A stretch of DNA of 64,000 nucleotides from Terriglobus tenax. Its GTDB lineage: Bacteria; Acidobacteriota; Terriglobia; Terriglobales; Acidobacteriaceae. The DNA is taken from NCBI RefSeq assembly GCF_025685395.1, contig NZ_JAGSYA010000004.1, positions 1,612,001-1,676,000 of the forward strand. Direction: 5' to 3'. Shown piece after piece: positions 44,284 to 56,709 of the stretch (positions within the stretch are counted from its first letter, which is position 1; each line of letters starts with the position of its first letter). The position numbers and the translations under genes are program-made. A model generated the notes under the pieces. The model searched no databases, was not told where the DNA came from, and worked only from the letters and a program-made list of their open reading frames with translations.

Positions 44284-46155
44284 CTATGCGCCAGCTTTAT
44301 CGGGTTGTGACTGGTAGATCGCTTCCACGCGCTCCAGCGTATCAATCTCCTCCACTGGCTTGTCCGTCCTGATCCTCACGATGCGCGGAAAGCGCAGAGC
44401 GAAGCCGCTGGCGTGGCGCTCCGAGCGCATGATGTTATTGAAGGCGACCTCGAAGACCGTCAGCGGCTCCACCGTGCGGAAGTGACCGAAGTCTTCGAGC
44501 GTGTGGTCCTTCATCCACTGCGTTAGTTCCCCAATCTCAACATCCGTCAGGCCGGAGTAGGCCTTGCCTACGTTCAACAACTCCCCGCCCGGTCCGCGCA
44601 CGGCGAAGGTGTAATCGCTCAACAGGCCGGCGCGTTTGCCGTGGCCGAACTCGCAGCCGGTGACGACCACATCCAGTGTCGCCAGTTCGCGCTTCAGCTT
44701 CATCCACAGCAGGCCTCGGCGACCGGGCTGGTATGTCGAGTCCATCGCCTTCAGCATCACACCTTCATTGCCGCGCTCGCGCGCTTCGCGATAGACGCGG
44801 TCGATATCATCGGCACTCTCCACCACAAACGATGGAGAAAGAATCAGCCGCTCCACCGGCGGGTCTTCCCCTGCAAAAAGGCTGCCCGCGCTTTTCTCAA
44901 TCGGCGAACGCGTTATGCCGGAGATACGCTCCGCCACGGCTTCCAACTGGTTGCGCCGCGATCGCAGCGGCAGGTCCAGCTTCAGCTCTCCCGCGGCGAA
45001 CATCAGGTCAAAGGCCATGAAGACCACCGGCACCTGTGCCCGCATCACATCGGTCACCTTCTTGCGGCCGATGCGCGTCCCCAGCACGGCGAAAGGCAGA
45101 GCGCGTTGCGCGGCAAGATCCCAGCCAAGAATCTCGCCGTCAAGAATCAGGGGCTCGGGAACATTGTCAAAAGCCTCCACCAGCTCGGGATAGCTCTCCG
45201 TAATCTCCTCGCGGTTGCGAGAGTAGATGGCGACGCGGCCCTCCACACCACAGTGCACCTGCGCTCGCATGCCGTCGTACTTGTCTTCGACCAGAGCTTC
45301 AATGTGGAGCAATTCGGGCGGCACGCTTTCGTCTTTCTGGTTGTCATCCCGCAGAGCGGCGGAGGGATCTGCTTCCCGCTTTGGTTCTTTCTCTTCAAGA
45401 GCCACATCCGCCGCCTCGGCCGCTTCCTTCGTCGAGGCAAACCGTTCCACCGCTTCTTCCGGCGACTCCACCGGCGAGGCCAGCATGAAGCCCAGCGGAT
45501 GAAAGAGCCGCATTCTCGCCTCGTGCAGCGTTCCGGCGAAGGCCCGAGCGACCGCTCCGGCCAGGTCAGCCTCCAGCATGACGGCATTGCGTACGGCAGG
45601 CACTGCTGCCCCCGCCGCTTCAGCGATGGCCTCTTCCACCAGCGCCTGCTTGACACCGATGCGCATATCGCCAAGCATCAGCTTCAGCAGGTACTTCGCC
45701 TCCAGCGGAGCGGCCTTCCGCAACAGATCCCTAAGCACCTGCCTGCGAGCAGCCGTCGACTTCGCGGTGGCCGAAGCAGCAAACGCCTCCTCCACCTCCC
45801 GCAAACCAATGCCGGCCGATCCCTGTGCCCTGTTGTTGCCTGTTCCCTGGAGCAGCTCCGCTGCGGCAGCCCCCAGGTCGCCATGCCTGCGATAGGCCGC
45901 CGAAAGCTCCGCGTCTGTCGCACCGGACACCTCCTTCACAAGGCCGCTGAGCATGGCTCCGCCGGCGTTCAGCTTGCGGCTGTCGGCCTCGGCAAAGGGC
46001 AGCCCGGCCAGGTACTGGGCAAACAGGCCGGCCTCGCCTGTGCCCTGCTGCTGCACCTGCGCAAGTGCGGCGGAGATTGCCGCCCGCTTTTTCAGGCGGC
46101 TGGCGGTACCCGCCAGTTCCTCCGCCAGGGTTGCAAGTTGGGAAAACTGGGCCAT
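44284..46155 (-). CDS. ATP-dependent DNA ligase
   Basis: The 623-residue protein has the nucleotidyltransferase active site EDKYDGMRAQVH with catalytic K292, a preceding helical domain (about 1-250) and an OB-fold C-terminus (KLKRELATLDVVVTGCEFGHGKR). It seals DNA nicks with ATP; the NAD-dependent LigA should be elsewhere. A REP-like repeat is translated into residues about 259-273, just before the active site. It is divergent from prfA. Whether it acts in repair or with other ATP-ligase-linked machinery is unclear. Confidence 0.9.
   Translation of the reverse strand: MAQFSQLATLAEELAGTASRLKKRAAISAALAQVQQQGTGEAGLFAQYLAGLPFAEADSRKLNAGGAMLSGLVKEVSGATDAELSAAYRRHGDLGAAAAELLQGTGNNRAQGSAGIGLREVEEAFAASATAKSTAARRQVLRDLLRKAAPLEAKYLLKLMLGDMRIGVKQALVEEAIAEAAGAAVPAVRNAVMLEADLAGAVARAFAGTLHEARMRLFHPLGFMLASPVESPEEAVERFASTKEAAEAADVALEEKEPKREADPSAALRDDNQKDESVPPELLHIEALVEDKYDGMRAQVHCGVEGRVAIYSRNREEITESYPELVEAFDNVPEPLILDGEILGWDLAAQRALPFAVLGTRIGRKKVTDVMRAQVPVVFMAFDLMFAAGELKLDLPLRSRRNQLEAVAERISGITRSPIEKSAGSLFAGEDPPVERLILSPSFVVESADDIDRVYREARERGNEGVMLKAMDSTYQPGRRGLLWMKLKRELATLDVVVTGCEFGHGKRAGLLSDYTFAVRGPGGELLNVGKAYSGLTDVEIGELTQWMKDHTLEDFGHFRTVEPLTVFEVAFNNIMRSERHASGFALRFPRIVRIRTDKPVEEIDTLERVEAIYQSQPDKAGA
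45341..45379. repeat. REP-like repeat inside the DNA ligase gene
   Basis: TTGTCATCCCGCAGAGCGGC followed by GGAGGGATCTGCTTCCCGC. It has the family core TGTCATCCCG...GGAGGGATCTGCTT and lies within the ligase reading frame without breaking it. The minus-strand translation is KREADPSAALRDDNQ. Confidence 0.7.
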
Positions 46156-46330
46156 TCAAAGACTAGGATGCAGAAACAAACCGGAGTATCCTAGAAGCAG
46201 GCACATGCGCAGCCACCGTTCCAATCCGGCCCGCCACGACTTCGCCTAGCTGCGCCAAGTTCGCGCCGCTGCTGCGCCGTTTTATTGCGCCTCCTCATCT
46301 AATTTTCAGCACTCTCAAAAGGGCATACCT

Positions 46331-47404
46331 ATGTTTGACCGCCTGCAACAACTCGAAGACCGCTACGACGAGCTCTCGCGCGAGCTTGCCGACCCGGCTA
46401 TCGTCACCGACCAGCAGCGCTACCAGAAGACCGCCAAGCAGCACCGCGACATGGAACCGACAGTCGAAAAGTTCCGTGAGTACAAGCAGATCCAGCTTGG
46501 CATCTCCGACGCGAAGACGATGCTGGCAGAGACCGACCCCGACATCAAGGCCATGGCCCAGGAAGAGCTCGCAACCCTGCAGGAGCGCCTGCCTGCCGTG
46601 GAAGACGCCCTGAAGGTGATGCTGCTGCCCAAGGACCCGAACGACGACAAGAACATCGTCCTGGAAATTCGCGCGGCCACCGGCGGCGACGAAGCTTCGC
46701 TCTTCGCGGCGGAGCTCTTCCGCATGTACCTGCGCTTCGCCGAAGTGCATCGCTGGAAGGTCGAAATCATGTCTGAGACCGAGTCCTCGGTCGGCGGTCT
46801 GAAGGAAGTCACCGCTCTGATCGAAGGCGACCGCGTCTACTCGCAGTTGAAGTACGAGTCCGGCGTACACCGCGTGCAGCGCGTTCCCGCAACCGAGACC
46901 CAGGGCCGCGTGCATACCTCGGCCGTCACGGTCGCCGTTCTGCCGGAAGCCGAAGAGGTCGACATCAAGATTGAGCAGAAAGACCTGCGCATCGATACCT
47001 TCTGCTCCTCCGGCCCCGGCGGACAGTCCGTGAACACGACCTACTCTGCGATCCGCATTACGCATATCCCGACCAACACGGTTGTAAGCTGCCAGGACGA
47101 GAAGTCGCAGATCAAGAACCGTGAAAAGGCCATGCGTGTTCTGCGCTCGCGTCTCTACGAAGTGGAGATGGAGAAACAGCACCAGGCCCAGGCCAGCGCG
47201 CGTAAGCAGCAGGTGGGTTCAGGCGATCGCAGCGAGAAGATCCGTACCTACAACTTCCCGCAGAACCGCTTCACGGATCACCGTATCGGCCTGACGCTGC
47301 ACCAGCTTGACCTGGTAATGGAAGGCAAGCTGCAGCCCGCGGTCGACGCACTCATCGCGCACGACACGGCTGAACGCCTGAAGGCCGAAGCTACCGCTGC
47401 CTGA
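46331..47404 (+). CDS. prfA: Peptide chain release factor 1
   Basis: The 357-residue class I release factor ends translation at UAA and UAG. The GGQ motif is at 230-232 (SGPGGQSVN) and the PAT anticodon-like motif at 186-188 ([10 protein letters not shown]), which marks RF1 not RF2. The ribosome binding site is AAAAGGG. It is followed by a hairpin and then prmC, which methylates the GGQ glutamine, so the pair is functionally matched. Confidence 0.96.
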   Translation: MFDRLQQLEDRYDELSRELADPAIVTDQQRYQKTAKQHRDMEPTVEKFREYKQIQLGISDAKTMLAETDPDIKAMAQEELATLQERLPAVEDALKVMLLPKDPNDDKNIVLEIRAATGGDEASLFAAELFRMYLRFAEVHRWKVEIMSETESSVGGLKEVTALIEGDRVYSQLKYESGVHRVQRVPATETQGRVHTSAVTVAVLPEAEEVDIKIEQKDLRIDTFCSSGPGGQSVNTTYSAIRITHIPTNTVVSCQDEKSQIKNREKAMRVLRSRLYEVEMEKQHQAQASARKQQVGSGDRSEKIRTYNFPQNRFTDHRIGLTLHQLDLVMEGKLQPAVDALIAHDTAERLKAEATAA

Positions 47405-47410
47405 TGCATC

Positions 47411-47440
47411 CCCACATCCGGAACCCCTTCCGGGTGTGGG
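47411..47440. terminator. Hairpin between prfA and prmC
   Basis: CCCACATCCGGAA and TTCCGGGTGTGGG form a 13-base stem with one G-U, loop CCCC, followed by a C/T-rich stretch. It may reduce read-through into prmC. Confidence 0.5.
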
Positions 47441-47459
47441 CCCTTCCTTCCCTCCCTTG

Positions 47460-48293
47460 ATGACTCTTCGCCAGGCACAACTAGAAGCCCGCATCCAGCT
47501 TGCGCACACGGAGAACCCTGTGCGCGACGCAGAGCTGTTGTTGCTCTACACCCTGGGCATCACCAAGGCGCAACTCATGATCCATGCAACGCGCGAGCTG
47601 CTGCCCGCGGAGCTGAACGCTTACCGGGCCCTGCTGGCCCGCCGTGCCGCGCACGAACCGCTGCAACACATTACCGGCATGCAGGAGTTTTACGGCCTGC
47701 CCTTCCGCGTCACACCGGCCACGCTGATTCCCCGTCCTGAAACGGAGCTACTGGTGGAGGCCGTACTGGCGCGCCTGCCCCATGATCGCGCAGTTCACAT
47801 TGCGGATGTCGGCACCGGCACCGGCTGCATTGCCATCGCGCTGGCCGTGCATCTGCCCAAGGCACAGCTCACGGCACTCGATCTTTCAACCGAGGCTCTT
47901 GCCATCGCGCAGCAAAACGCCGCGACCAACAAGGTGAAGAAGCGCATGTTGCTGCTGCACTCTGACCTGTTGAGCGCGGTGGCCGGTCAGAGCTTCGACG
48001 TGATCGTCTCCAACCCGCCGTACATTCCGGAGACGGACCGCCCTACTCTTTCGCCGCAAGTGCGCGAGTATGAGCCGTCCAGTGCCCTGTTCGCGGGAGA
48101 GGATGGCCTGGAGATCTACCGCCGCCTGATTCCGCAGGCCCATGCCCACCTGAAGCCCGGAGGTCTGCTGGCGCTTGAGATCGGCTATGGGCAGGAGTCC
48201 GCCCTGCGCGGGCTGCTGGGGGCATGGCAGGACGTGACCGTTCTCCATGATCTGCAGGGCATAGCGCGCACCGTGCTGGCAACGCGAATTTAA
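47460..48293 (+). CDS. prmC: Release factor glutamine methyltransferase
   Basis: The 277-residue protein has the N-terminal PrmC helix bundle (about 1-80), a SAM motif IADVGTGTGCIAIALA and the NPPY motif in IVSNPPYIPE that binds the Gln substrate. It methylates the GGQ glutamine of RF1 and RF2. ATG 47460 was chosen; an upstream GTG at 47436 is inside the hairpin region. It directly follows prfA, the common arrangement. Confidence 0.93.
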   Translation: MTLRQAQLEARIQLAHTENPVRDAELLLLYTLGITKAQLMIHATRELLPAELNAYRALLARRAAHEPLQHITGMQEFYGLPFRVTPATLIPRPETELLVEAVLARLPHDRAVHIADVGTGTGCIAIALAVHLPKAQLTALDLSTEALAIAQQNAATNKVKKRMLLLHSDLLSAVAGQSFDVIVSNPPYIPETDRPTLSPQVREYEPSSALFAGEDGLEIYRRLIPQAHAHLKPGGLLALEIGYGQESALRGLLGAWQDVTVLHDLQGIARTVLATRI

Positions 48294-49468
48294 GTCGTTG
48301 TCTGACTGTAGGCCACAACACAGTTGCGGCCTGCCTGCTTGGCGGCGTACAAAGCTTTGTCACAACGTCGCAATGCTGTGATCTCGGTGTCGTCAAGATC
48401 GCATTGCGCCACGCCGAAGCTGGCGGTCAGATGCATACTGAGATCAAATTCAAACTGCAGCGTTCGCAGCCGCTCACGCAGCCGTTGCGCCACCAGCCTG
48501 GCGCCATCCTCGTTCGTACCGGGCAGAATGGCCACAAACTCTTCTCCGCCAAAACGTCCCAGCGAGTCTGCCGGCCGCAGCATCTCCATCATGGCGTTCG
48601 AGAAGGCAACCAGAGCCACATCCCCGGCGTGATGCCCGTAACGGTCATTGATTGTCTTGAAGTGGTCCACATCCAGGGCAATCAGGGAGATGCGCGTCTC
48701 ATTCAGTCTGGCCCGCTTCAATTCGCGTGTCAGGCGCATTTCCAGGCCACGGCGGTTCATGGTGGAGGTCAAAGGATCGGTCAGCGATAGCGCATCCAGT
48801 TCCCTGCTCAGTTGCAGAGCCGCCATCCACAGATAGCCAAAGGCAACACTGGCGCATAGCAACACAACCTTGGAGAGCCGTGCCGCCGCATCGATCGTCA
48901 ACTGGCCACCCTGCAAGGCAGGCGCAGGGAATGTTCCCTGCAGCACCGGCACGATCAGACGGAACACACTGAACGACGCAAATAAGAAGAAACATCCCGC
49001 AAGGAAGCGGGCGGGCATGCGCAGGAAGACCGGAGCACGCATCAGCAGCTTGACGCCGCTGCGGACAGACTGAATACACAGCGCAAGAATCAGCACGCCA
49101 AGACGGCTCCGCTGATTCAGACCGATCCACATGGAATAGCCCGTGTAACTAAGGCAGGCGAAGAACAGCAGCGCGTCGACCCAGCGCTCCGCCACCGGCA
49201 GCTCCAGGAAACGCGTCATGGTGTCGTCCAGCAGAGCAAAGCCGATCAGCAGCAGCACCTCACTGATGACAAAGGCGACACTGGGATTGACCGAGCTATA
49301 AATCTGCACCGTCATGGCGACGGAAAGGAACATCATGCTGGCGCTTAGGCGCAGAACGCCTTTCAACCGTGGCATGGATATGGCAGCAAGACACAGGCCA
49401 AGCATCAGCATGGCCAGAATCAGGACGTACGACTCAATCATCCAGCGAAGGCTCGCTGCAAAATTCAT
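48290..49468 (-). CDS. Membrane-bound diguanylate cyclase (GGDEF)
   Basis: The 392-residue protein has about six hydrophobic helices in the N-terminal 200 residues and a C-terminal GGDEF domain with active-site GGEEF (RFGGEEFVAILPG). An RxxD inhibitory site (RPAD) stands five residues ahead, so product inhibition is likely. It makes c-di-GMP at the inner membrane; the sensory input is unknown. Its stop is very close to prmC, which converges. Confidence 0.9.
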   Translation of the reverse strand: MNFAASLRWMIESYVLILAMLMLGLCLAAISMPRLKGVLRLSASMMFLSVAMTVQIYSSVNPSVAFVISEVLLLIGFALLDDTMTRFLELPVAERWVDALLFFACLSYTGYSMWIGLNQRSRLGVLILALCIQSVRSGVKLLMRAPVFLRMPARFLAGCFFLFASFSVFRLIVPVLQGTFPAPALQGGQLTIDAAARLSKVVLLCASVAFGYLWMAALQLSRELDALSLTDPLTSTMNRRGLEMRLTRELKRARLNETRISLIALDVDHFKTINDRYGHHAGDVALVAFSNAMMEMLRPADSLGRFGGEEFVAILPGTNEDGARLVAQRLRERLRTLQFEFDLSMHLTASFGVAQCDLDDTEITALRRCDKALYAAKQAGRNCVVAYSQTTT

Positions 49469-49491
49469 ATCGACAGCATACCTTCGTACCG

Positions 49492-51051
49492 CTATTTTTC
49501 TTCGTGATATTCCTGCTCAGTATTCACATCCCAAAGGCCATCTTTGCTGGTATTGCCTGCAAGAATGGCATCCACGGCCGCCATCGCCGTCAGCATGGAG
49601 TGGTCCTGGTTGTTGTACTTGTGCATGCCATTGCGGCCTACAAGGAACAGATTTTCATACCGGTCAACGTACTTGCGGATCTCTTCGAAGCGATCATAAC
49701 TTCCGAAGTATGCGGGGTAGGTTTTGGGCACACGCACCACGTGTCCATCCCGTACATGCTCGCGGCGGATCATGCCGATCTTCTCAAGCTCCATGGCGCC
49801 GAACGCCTTCAGTTCCTCATCCGGCATCTTCCACAACGGATCGGTGTCGTAGCAGAAATACTCCAGCCCCAGCCAGACCTTCGTGGGATCGGCAACCAGG
49901 TAAGGGCTCCAGTTGTTGAAGATCTGCAGACGGCCAATCTGCACATCCGGCTCCTGGATATAGATCCAGGTGTCTTTCAACAGGCTGCCATCGGGTTCTG
50001 TCTGTTCCAGCTTGTCGACCAGCAGGCCAATGGTGATGAAGTCGCGATACTGCAACCCATCGGCAACCTGCACCACGTTGGCCGGCGGCTCCACATCAAA
50101 CGAGTGCACCAGTTCACGCACCGGCACGGTGGAGAAGAAGTAATCCCCCTCAAACGTCTGGCGCTCACCCGCGCGGTTCACGGCTTCCACGCTCACAACG
50201 CGGTCGCCATCGGTGTTCACCTTCACCGCGCGCCAGCCCATGTGCAGTTCTCCACCCCCCTGTTGAACAAGGTCCGCGACATGCTCCCAGAGCTGACCGG
50301 GGCCGAACTTGGGATAGAGGAACTGCTCAATCAGCGAGGTCTCCGTCTGCTTCTGTTCAATATCGATTTCGGTCCGACCGAAAGCCTTCTTGAAGAAGTG
50401 CTTGACTGCGGCCGTCAGGCTCAGCCCCTTGATGCGCTGCGCTCCCCACTCCGCACTGATCTCTTCACAAGGCACGCCCCACACCTTCTCTGTATAGCTT
50501 TTGAAGAAGGTCAGGTACAGCTCATTGCCAAAGCGGTTCACCAGGAAGTCGCGAAGGCTCTTCTCTTTGTGGATGGGAAACAGCCGTGCCGAAAGATAGC
50601 TGAAACCAATACGCACCAGCCGCGCCGGACCAAGCTTCTTCAGCGTGGGACCGCTCAGGCTCAGCGGATAGTCGAAGAATTGCCGCATGAAGTAGATTTC
50701 GCTCTTGCGTGGGCGGACCAGCATAACCAGGTCCTTGTCCTCGTCCGCGCGGCGCTCGTGAACCGGAAGATGGCGCGTCTTGTTCTGGTAGCTGATGGCG
50801 GCTTCGGCTTCGTCCGCGTGCTCGACCGGCATCAGTTCCAGCCACCAGCGCATGACCTGGTCGCTTTTTGAAAAGAAGCGGTGACCGCCAATGTCCATGC
50901 GGTTGCCGTTGTAACGCACCGTGCGCGAAATGCCGCCGACGCAGTCCCCGGCCTCCAGGACAATCGGTTGAATGCCTGACCGTCGCACCAGTTCCAGGGC
51001 GGCAGTCAGACCAGCAGGGCCTGCGCCCAGGATCACGGCTCGTTTCGACAT
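49492..51051 (-). CDS. FAD-dependent oxidoreductase of the amine-oxidase type
   Basis: The 519-residue protein starts [21 protein letters not shown], a dinucleotide-binding loop, followed by [15 protein letters not shown] and [10 protein letters not shown]. The architecture resembles UDP-galactopyranose-mutase-like or amine-oxidase flavoproteins found with polysaccharide genes. The C-terminal has [26 protein letters not shown], a typical FAD-binding end. It is divergent from an epimerase gene, which suggests a carbohydrate-related role. The substrate is unknown. Confidence 0.85.
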   Translation of the reverse strand: MSKRAVILGAGPAGLTAALELVRRSGIQPIVLEAGDCVGGISRTVRYNGNRMDIGGHRFFSKSDQVMRWWLELMPVEHADEAEAAISYQNKTRHLPVHERRADEDKDLVMLVRPRKSEIYFMRQFFDYPLSLSGPTLKKLGPARLVRIGFSYLSARLFPIHKEKSLRDFLVNRFGNELYLTFFKSYTEKVWGVPCEEISAEWGAQRIKGLSLTAAVKHFFKKAFGRTEIDIEQKQTETSLIEQFLYPKFGPGQLWEHVADLVQQGGGELHMGWRAVKVNTDGDRVVSVEAVNRAGERQTFEGDYFFSTVPVRELVHSFDVEPPANVVQVADGLQYRDFITIGLLVDKLEQTEPDGSLLKDTWIYIQEPDVQIGRLQIFNNWSPYLVADPTKVWLGLEYFCYDTDPLWKMPDEELKAFGAMELEKIGMIRREHVRDGHVVRVPKTYPAYFGSYDRFEEIRKYVDRYENLFLVGRNGMHKYNNQDHSMLTAMAAVDAILAGNTSKDGLWDVNTEQEYHEEK

Positions 51052-51149
51052 TCCACTCTCTATCCTAATGGAGGATTTCGCCAAAAATACCGGGGCCGGC
51101 CGTGTACACGCACCGCCCGCAAAGACCGTCTAGAATCGGATTAGCCGCC

Positions 51150-52187
51150 ATGCATACCCTTGTCACCGGCGCCTCCGGCTTCTTCGGCGGCGTTCTTAAG
51201 CGCAGACTCCTCCGTGAAGGCCACACCGTCGTCAACATTGACCTGGAGCACGACGAGGACAGCCTCCCAGGCCTTACCTCCATCCAGGGCGACCTGCGCG
51301 ATGAGGCGCTGATGCGCCGCGTCTTCACTGAACACAAATTCGACGCCATCTTCCACATCGCCGCCCAGCTTGCACACGGCGCACGGATCGACGAAAAACT
51401 GCTGTGGACCTCCAACGTCGACGCCACCCGGCTGCTGGCCGACCTGGCCGTAGAACATGGTGTAAAGCCCTTCGTCTTCACCTCCACCAACTGCCTGTGG
51501 GCCGCCAACATGGGCCGCCCCATCCTGGAAGAGGACACCCCGGCGCCGGTCGAGATCTACGGCCGCTCCAAGTGGGAGGCCGAAAAGATCCTGGCCGAGT
51601 ACACCGGCAAGCTCGACGTCGTCGCCATCCGCTGCCCCACCATCATGGACTCCGGCCGGCTTGGCCTGCTGGCCATCCTGTACGAGTTCATTGACGACCA
51701 CAAGACGGTCTGGGTCGTGGGCCCCGGTACCAACCAGTACCAGTTCATCTACGCCGATGACCTGGCGACCGCCTGCATCCAGGCTGTCGGCTACAAAGGC
51801 AGCAACGTCTTCAATATCGGTTCAGACAACGTGAAGTCGATGCGCGCGGTGTACGAGGCAGTGATCGCCGCGGCCAACTCCCGCAGCAAAGTGCGCTCCC
51901 TGCCCGAGGGGCCAACCATCGCCGCCATGATCGCCGCGCACAAGCTGAAGATCTCGCCGCTCGGCCCGTACCACTACAAGATGATCGCCGAGAGCTTCCT
52001 CTTCGACACCACCCGCATCAAGCGCGAGTTGAACTGGCAGCCCACGCTCACCAACGAAGAGATGCTGCTGCGCGCCTACAGCTACTACGCGCAGAACCGC
52101 AAAGAGATCGCATCCCGCACGGATGTCTCCGCCCACCGCAAGCCGGCGAGCATGGGGGTTATCCGGTTGTTGAAGTGGTTGAGTTAG
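51150..52187 (+). CDS. NAD-dependent sugar epimerase/dehydratase
   Basis: This 345-residue extended SDR has MHTLVTGASGFFGG at the N-terminus (GxxGxxG) and the catalytic YGRSKWEAE. It would epimerise or dehydrate a nucleotide sugar. ATG 51150 was chosen since the glycine loop follows directly; an in-frame ATG at 51102 has no visible ribosome binding site. The gene is divergent from the flavoprotein oxidoreductase and ends at a bidirectional terminator. Confidence 0.9.
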   Translation: MHTLVTGASGFFGGVLKRRLLREGHTVVNIDLEHDEDSLPGLTSIQGDLRDEALMRRVFTEHKFDAIFHIAAQLAHGARIDEKLLWTSNVDATRLLADLAVEHGVKPFVFTSTNCLWAANMGRPILEEDTPAPVEIYGRSKWEAEKILAEYTGKLDVVAIRCPTIMDSGRLGLLAILYEFIDDHKTVWVVGPGTNQYQFIYADDLATACIQAVGYKGSNVFNIGSDNVKSMRAVYEAVIAAANSRSKVRSLPEGPTIAAMIAAHKLKISPLGPYHYKMIAESFLFDTTRIKRELNWQPTLTNEEMLLRAYSYYAQNRKEIASRTDVSAHRKPASMGVIRLLKWLS

Positions 52188-52203
52188 ACGACTTACGCAA
52201 ACA

Positions 52204-52233
52204 AAAAGGCCGGGCATCTCTGCCCGGCCTTTT
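52204..52233. terminator. Bidirectional terminator between epimerase and clpB
   Basis: AAAAGGCCGGGCA (52204-52216) and TGCCCGGCCTTTT (52221-52233) form a perfect 13-base stem with a TCTC loop, with T-runs on both strands. Confidence 0.88.
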
Positions 52234-52247
52234 GCTGCCTGCTTTCC

Positions 52248-54869
<2,622 letters not shown>

Positions 54870-54984
54870 ACTCTACCTCGCCACTCTTCCTTTTAGATAC
54901 GCCTTCCCCGTCCTGGGAGGAAGTGTTCTCCATCACAAACCATCGCGAGGCCTTCTAAAGGAACCCGCGCATCAAGCGTCAGGC

Positions 54985-55060
54985 CATGTTAAAGGCACAG
55001 CTTCAGCCGTGCCGTAAGCTCCCCCGCTAACAGAAGGGCTTTAGCCCTTGAGGGTAAACC
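54985..55060. repeat. Palindromic intergenic repeats between hsp20 and clpB
   Basis: GGCACAGCTTCAGCCGTGCC (54994-55013) and AAGGGCTTTAGCCCTT (55034-55049) are short palindromes of types that I have seen dispersed in acidobacterial genomes. No gene is seen in the 262-base stretch. Confidence 0.5.
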
Positions 55061-55131
55061 CGCAGGTCCCCTCAACAGCTAAAGCCTCCCGCTGGCTCTT
55101 CCTACAAAGAGCGCCTCTCCTCGAAGCATTC

Positions 55132-55617
55132 TTAAGCCGCCGTCTTCGCTTCCACCTGCTTCGGAGCCGCATTTCCAATGCCGACCTTGATCTGCTTCGG
55201 CTGCGCTTCCGATTTCTTGGCAATCTGAATCAGAAGCACACCATCCTTATAGTCGGCGCTTACTTTTTCAGCATCCGCAGTCTGCGGCAGGGTAAAGCTG
55301 CGCACAAAGCTGCCGTAACGGCGCTCAATGCGGTGGAAGTTCTCTTCCTTTTCTTCCTTCTCGAACTTGCGCTCGCCCTTCACCGTCAGGGTCTGGTTTT
55401 CCAGGCGGATGTCCAGGTCTTCCTGCTTGATGCCGGGAACGTCGAGCTTCAACACAATCTTCTGCGCGTCGTCATAAACGTCCACCGCCGGGATAAAGCT
55501 TCCCTGCGCCAGCGACTCCGTACGCCCTTCGGGAGCATGGAAGTCCTGGAAGATCGAGTTCAAGCGGTTCTGCAAAACAGCCATATCCGAGAACGGGGTC
55601 CAACGTGTGATCGTCAT
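55132..55617 (-). CDS. Hsp20/alpha-crystallin small heat-shock protein
   Basis: The 161-residue protein has an alpha-crystallin domain from about residue 40 to 135 (FIPAVDVYDDAQKIVLKLDVPGIKQEDLDI, NQTLTVKGERKF, RSFTLPQTADAEKVSADYKDGVLLIQI) and a short C-terminal tail. It prevents aggregation of unfolded proteins before ClpB/DnaK act. AGGAGG precedes ATG 55617; the open frame upstream to 55794 is not supported. It is followed by clpB on the same strand. Confidence 0.92.
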   Translation of the reverse strand: MTITRWTPFSDMAVLQNRLNSIFQDFHAPEGRTESLAQGSFIPAVDVYDDAQKIVLKLDVPGIKQEDLDIRLENQTLTVKGERKFEKEEKEENFHRIERRYGSFVRSFTLPQTADAEKVSADYKDGVLLIQIAKKSEAQPKQIKVGIGNAAPKQVEAKTAA

Positions 55618-55720
55618 GATGAGTTTCCTCCTGAGATGTTGGCCGGGCGCTCCGGCCTTCACTTCATCTGACGCATACCATAGCAGAATGGATGCATAAA
55701 ATGTGATACGAACACACTCA

Positions 55721-55750
55721 TATAAAGCAGGCGGCATAAGCCATTGACAA
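55721..55750 (-). promoter_or_regulatory. Possible promoter of the hsp20 gene
   Basis: On the minus strand TTGTCA (55745-55750) and TTTATA (55721-55726) are separated by 18 bases. The -35 is a partial match; it is a candidate only. Confidence 0.35.
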
Positions 55751-55761
55751 TAAAGGCAAAA

Positions 55762-55791
55762 CGAAAGCCCCGGCCATCGCCGGGGCTTTCG
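55762..55791. terminator. Terminator of the ABC transporter operon
   Basis: CGAAAGCCCCGGC and GCCGGGGCTTTCG form a perfect 13-base stem with a CATC loop, followed on the minus strand by a T-rich tail (TTTTGCCTTTATT). Confidence 0.85.
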
Positions 55792-55809
55792 CACACTACT
55801 TTCCTCAGC

Positions 55810-56709
55810 CTAAATCGGCCCCTGCAACCGCCGCAGACGGACCGTCAGCACCAGCATCACCGCCAGCCCTGCCAGCCCCGTCCATAGATGCGGGTTCGCC
55901 AGAAACATCCCCGGCGTCGCATCCTTCAGCCCGATCACGGGGCCCTGGCCCAGCGCAAATGCCGCGGAAATCGCCCCACCCAGCCGTTGCTGCACCATCT
56001 CCGAGACATAGTCCGTCCGGAAGGCGAACTTTTCTATCCCGATCGCACCCACAATCGGAACCACTGCCCACGCAAGCGGCATCTTTTTGGCTACGGCGGA
56101 CATCAGCAGCAGCCATCCATACACCGGGGCATACCACAGGGTCATCGCGGCCAGCCCATAGAGCACCATCAACTCCATCTGGAAGAACGGCAGGTCCCTC
56201 CAGAAAACGCCCACGGGAACATGGAAGACGGCCAGCCCCACGGTCGCAATCACCGCCAGTAGAAGATGGGTCACCGCGATCAACGCAAAGGTGATGGCCG
56301 GCAGCGCCAGCAGGGGCACAGCCGCCTTGGCCAGAACCACGGTACGATCCGAGACCGGCAGCGACTTCCAGAACAGGATGCTGCGGTCCCGCCGCTCGCC
56401 ATACAACGCATCCAGCGCGTAGAAGATCCCCGTCAACACGCTGGTGACTCCAACAATCACACCGGCCAGCAGAAACACCGCCGCGCCTCCCGGCTGTCCC
56501 TGGTCGGAAGCCTGAGCAAGCACCATGGCGAAGAACTTCAGCCTCACCACCGCAAAGAAAACAATCGCTGCAGCCACCACCAACGGGGCCAGCACCAGCG
56601 ACCGGTGCTCCCAGAACTCCCGCCGCAGCGACCAGTAGAACGGCCGCGAAGCAGCCACACTCTTCTCCGTCTCCACCTGGGGCATTGTCATCGTCTCCGC
56701 ACTCGTCAT
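55810..56709 (-). CDS. ABC transporter permease
   Basis: The 299-residue protein has about six hydrophobic helices (first at 40-58). The N-terminal block SLRREFWEHRSLVLAPLVVAA and the ALYGERRDRSILFWKSLPVSDRTVVLAKA block are common in ABC-2-type export permeases. It is the third gene of the gntR-ATPase-permease operon; its start overlaps the ATPase stop by four bases. The substrate is unknown; the operon layout resembles YtrA-type systems linked to cell-wall stress. Confidence 0.85.
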   Translation of the reverse strand: MTSAETMTMPQVETEKSVAASRPFYWSLRREFWEHRSLVLAPLVVAAAIVFFAVVRLKFFAMVLAQASDQGQPGGAAVFLLAGVIVGVTSVLTGIFYALDALYGERRDRSILFWKSLPVSDRTVVLAKAAVPLLALPAITFALIAVTHLLLAVIATVGLAVFHVPVGVFWRDLPFFQMELMVLYGLAAMTLWYAPVYGWLLLMSAVAKKMPLAWAVVPIVGAIGIEKFAFRTDYVSEMVQQRLGGAISAAFALGQGPVIGLKDATPGMFLANPHLWTGLAGLAVMLVLTVRLRRLQGPI

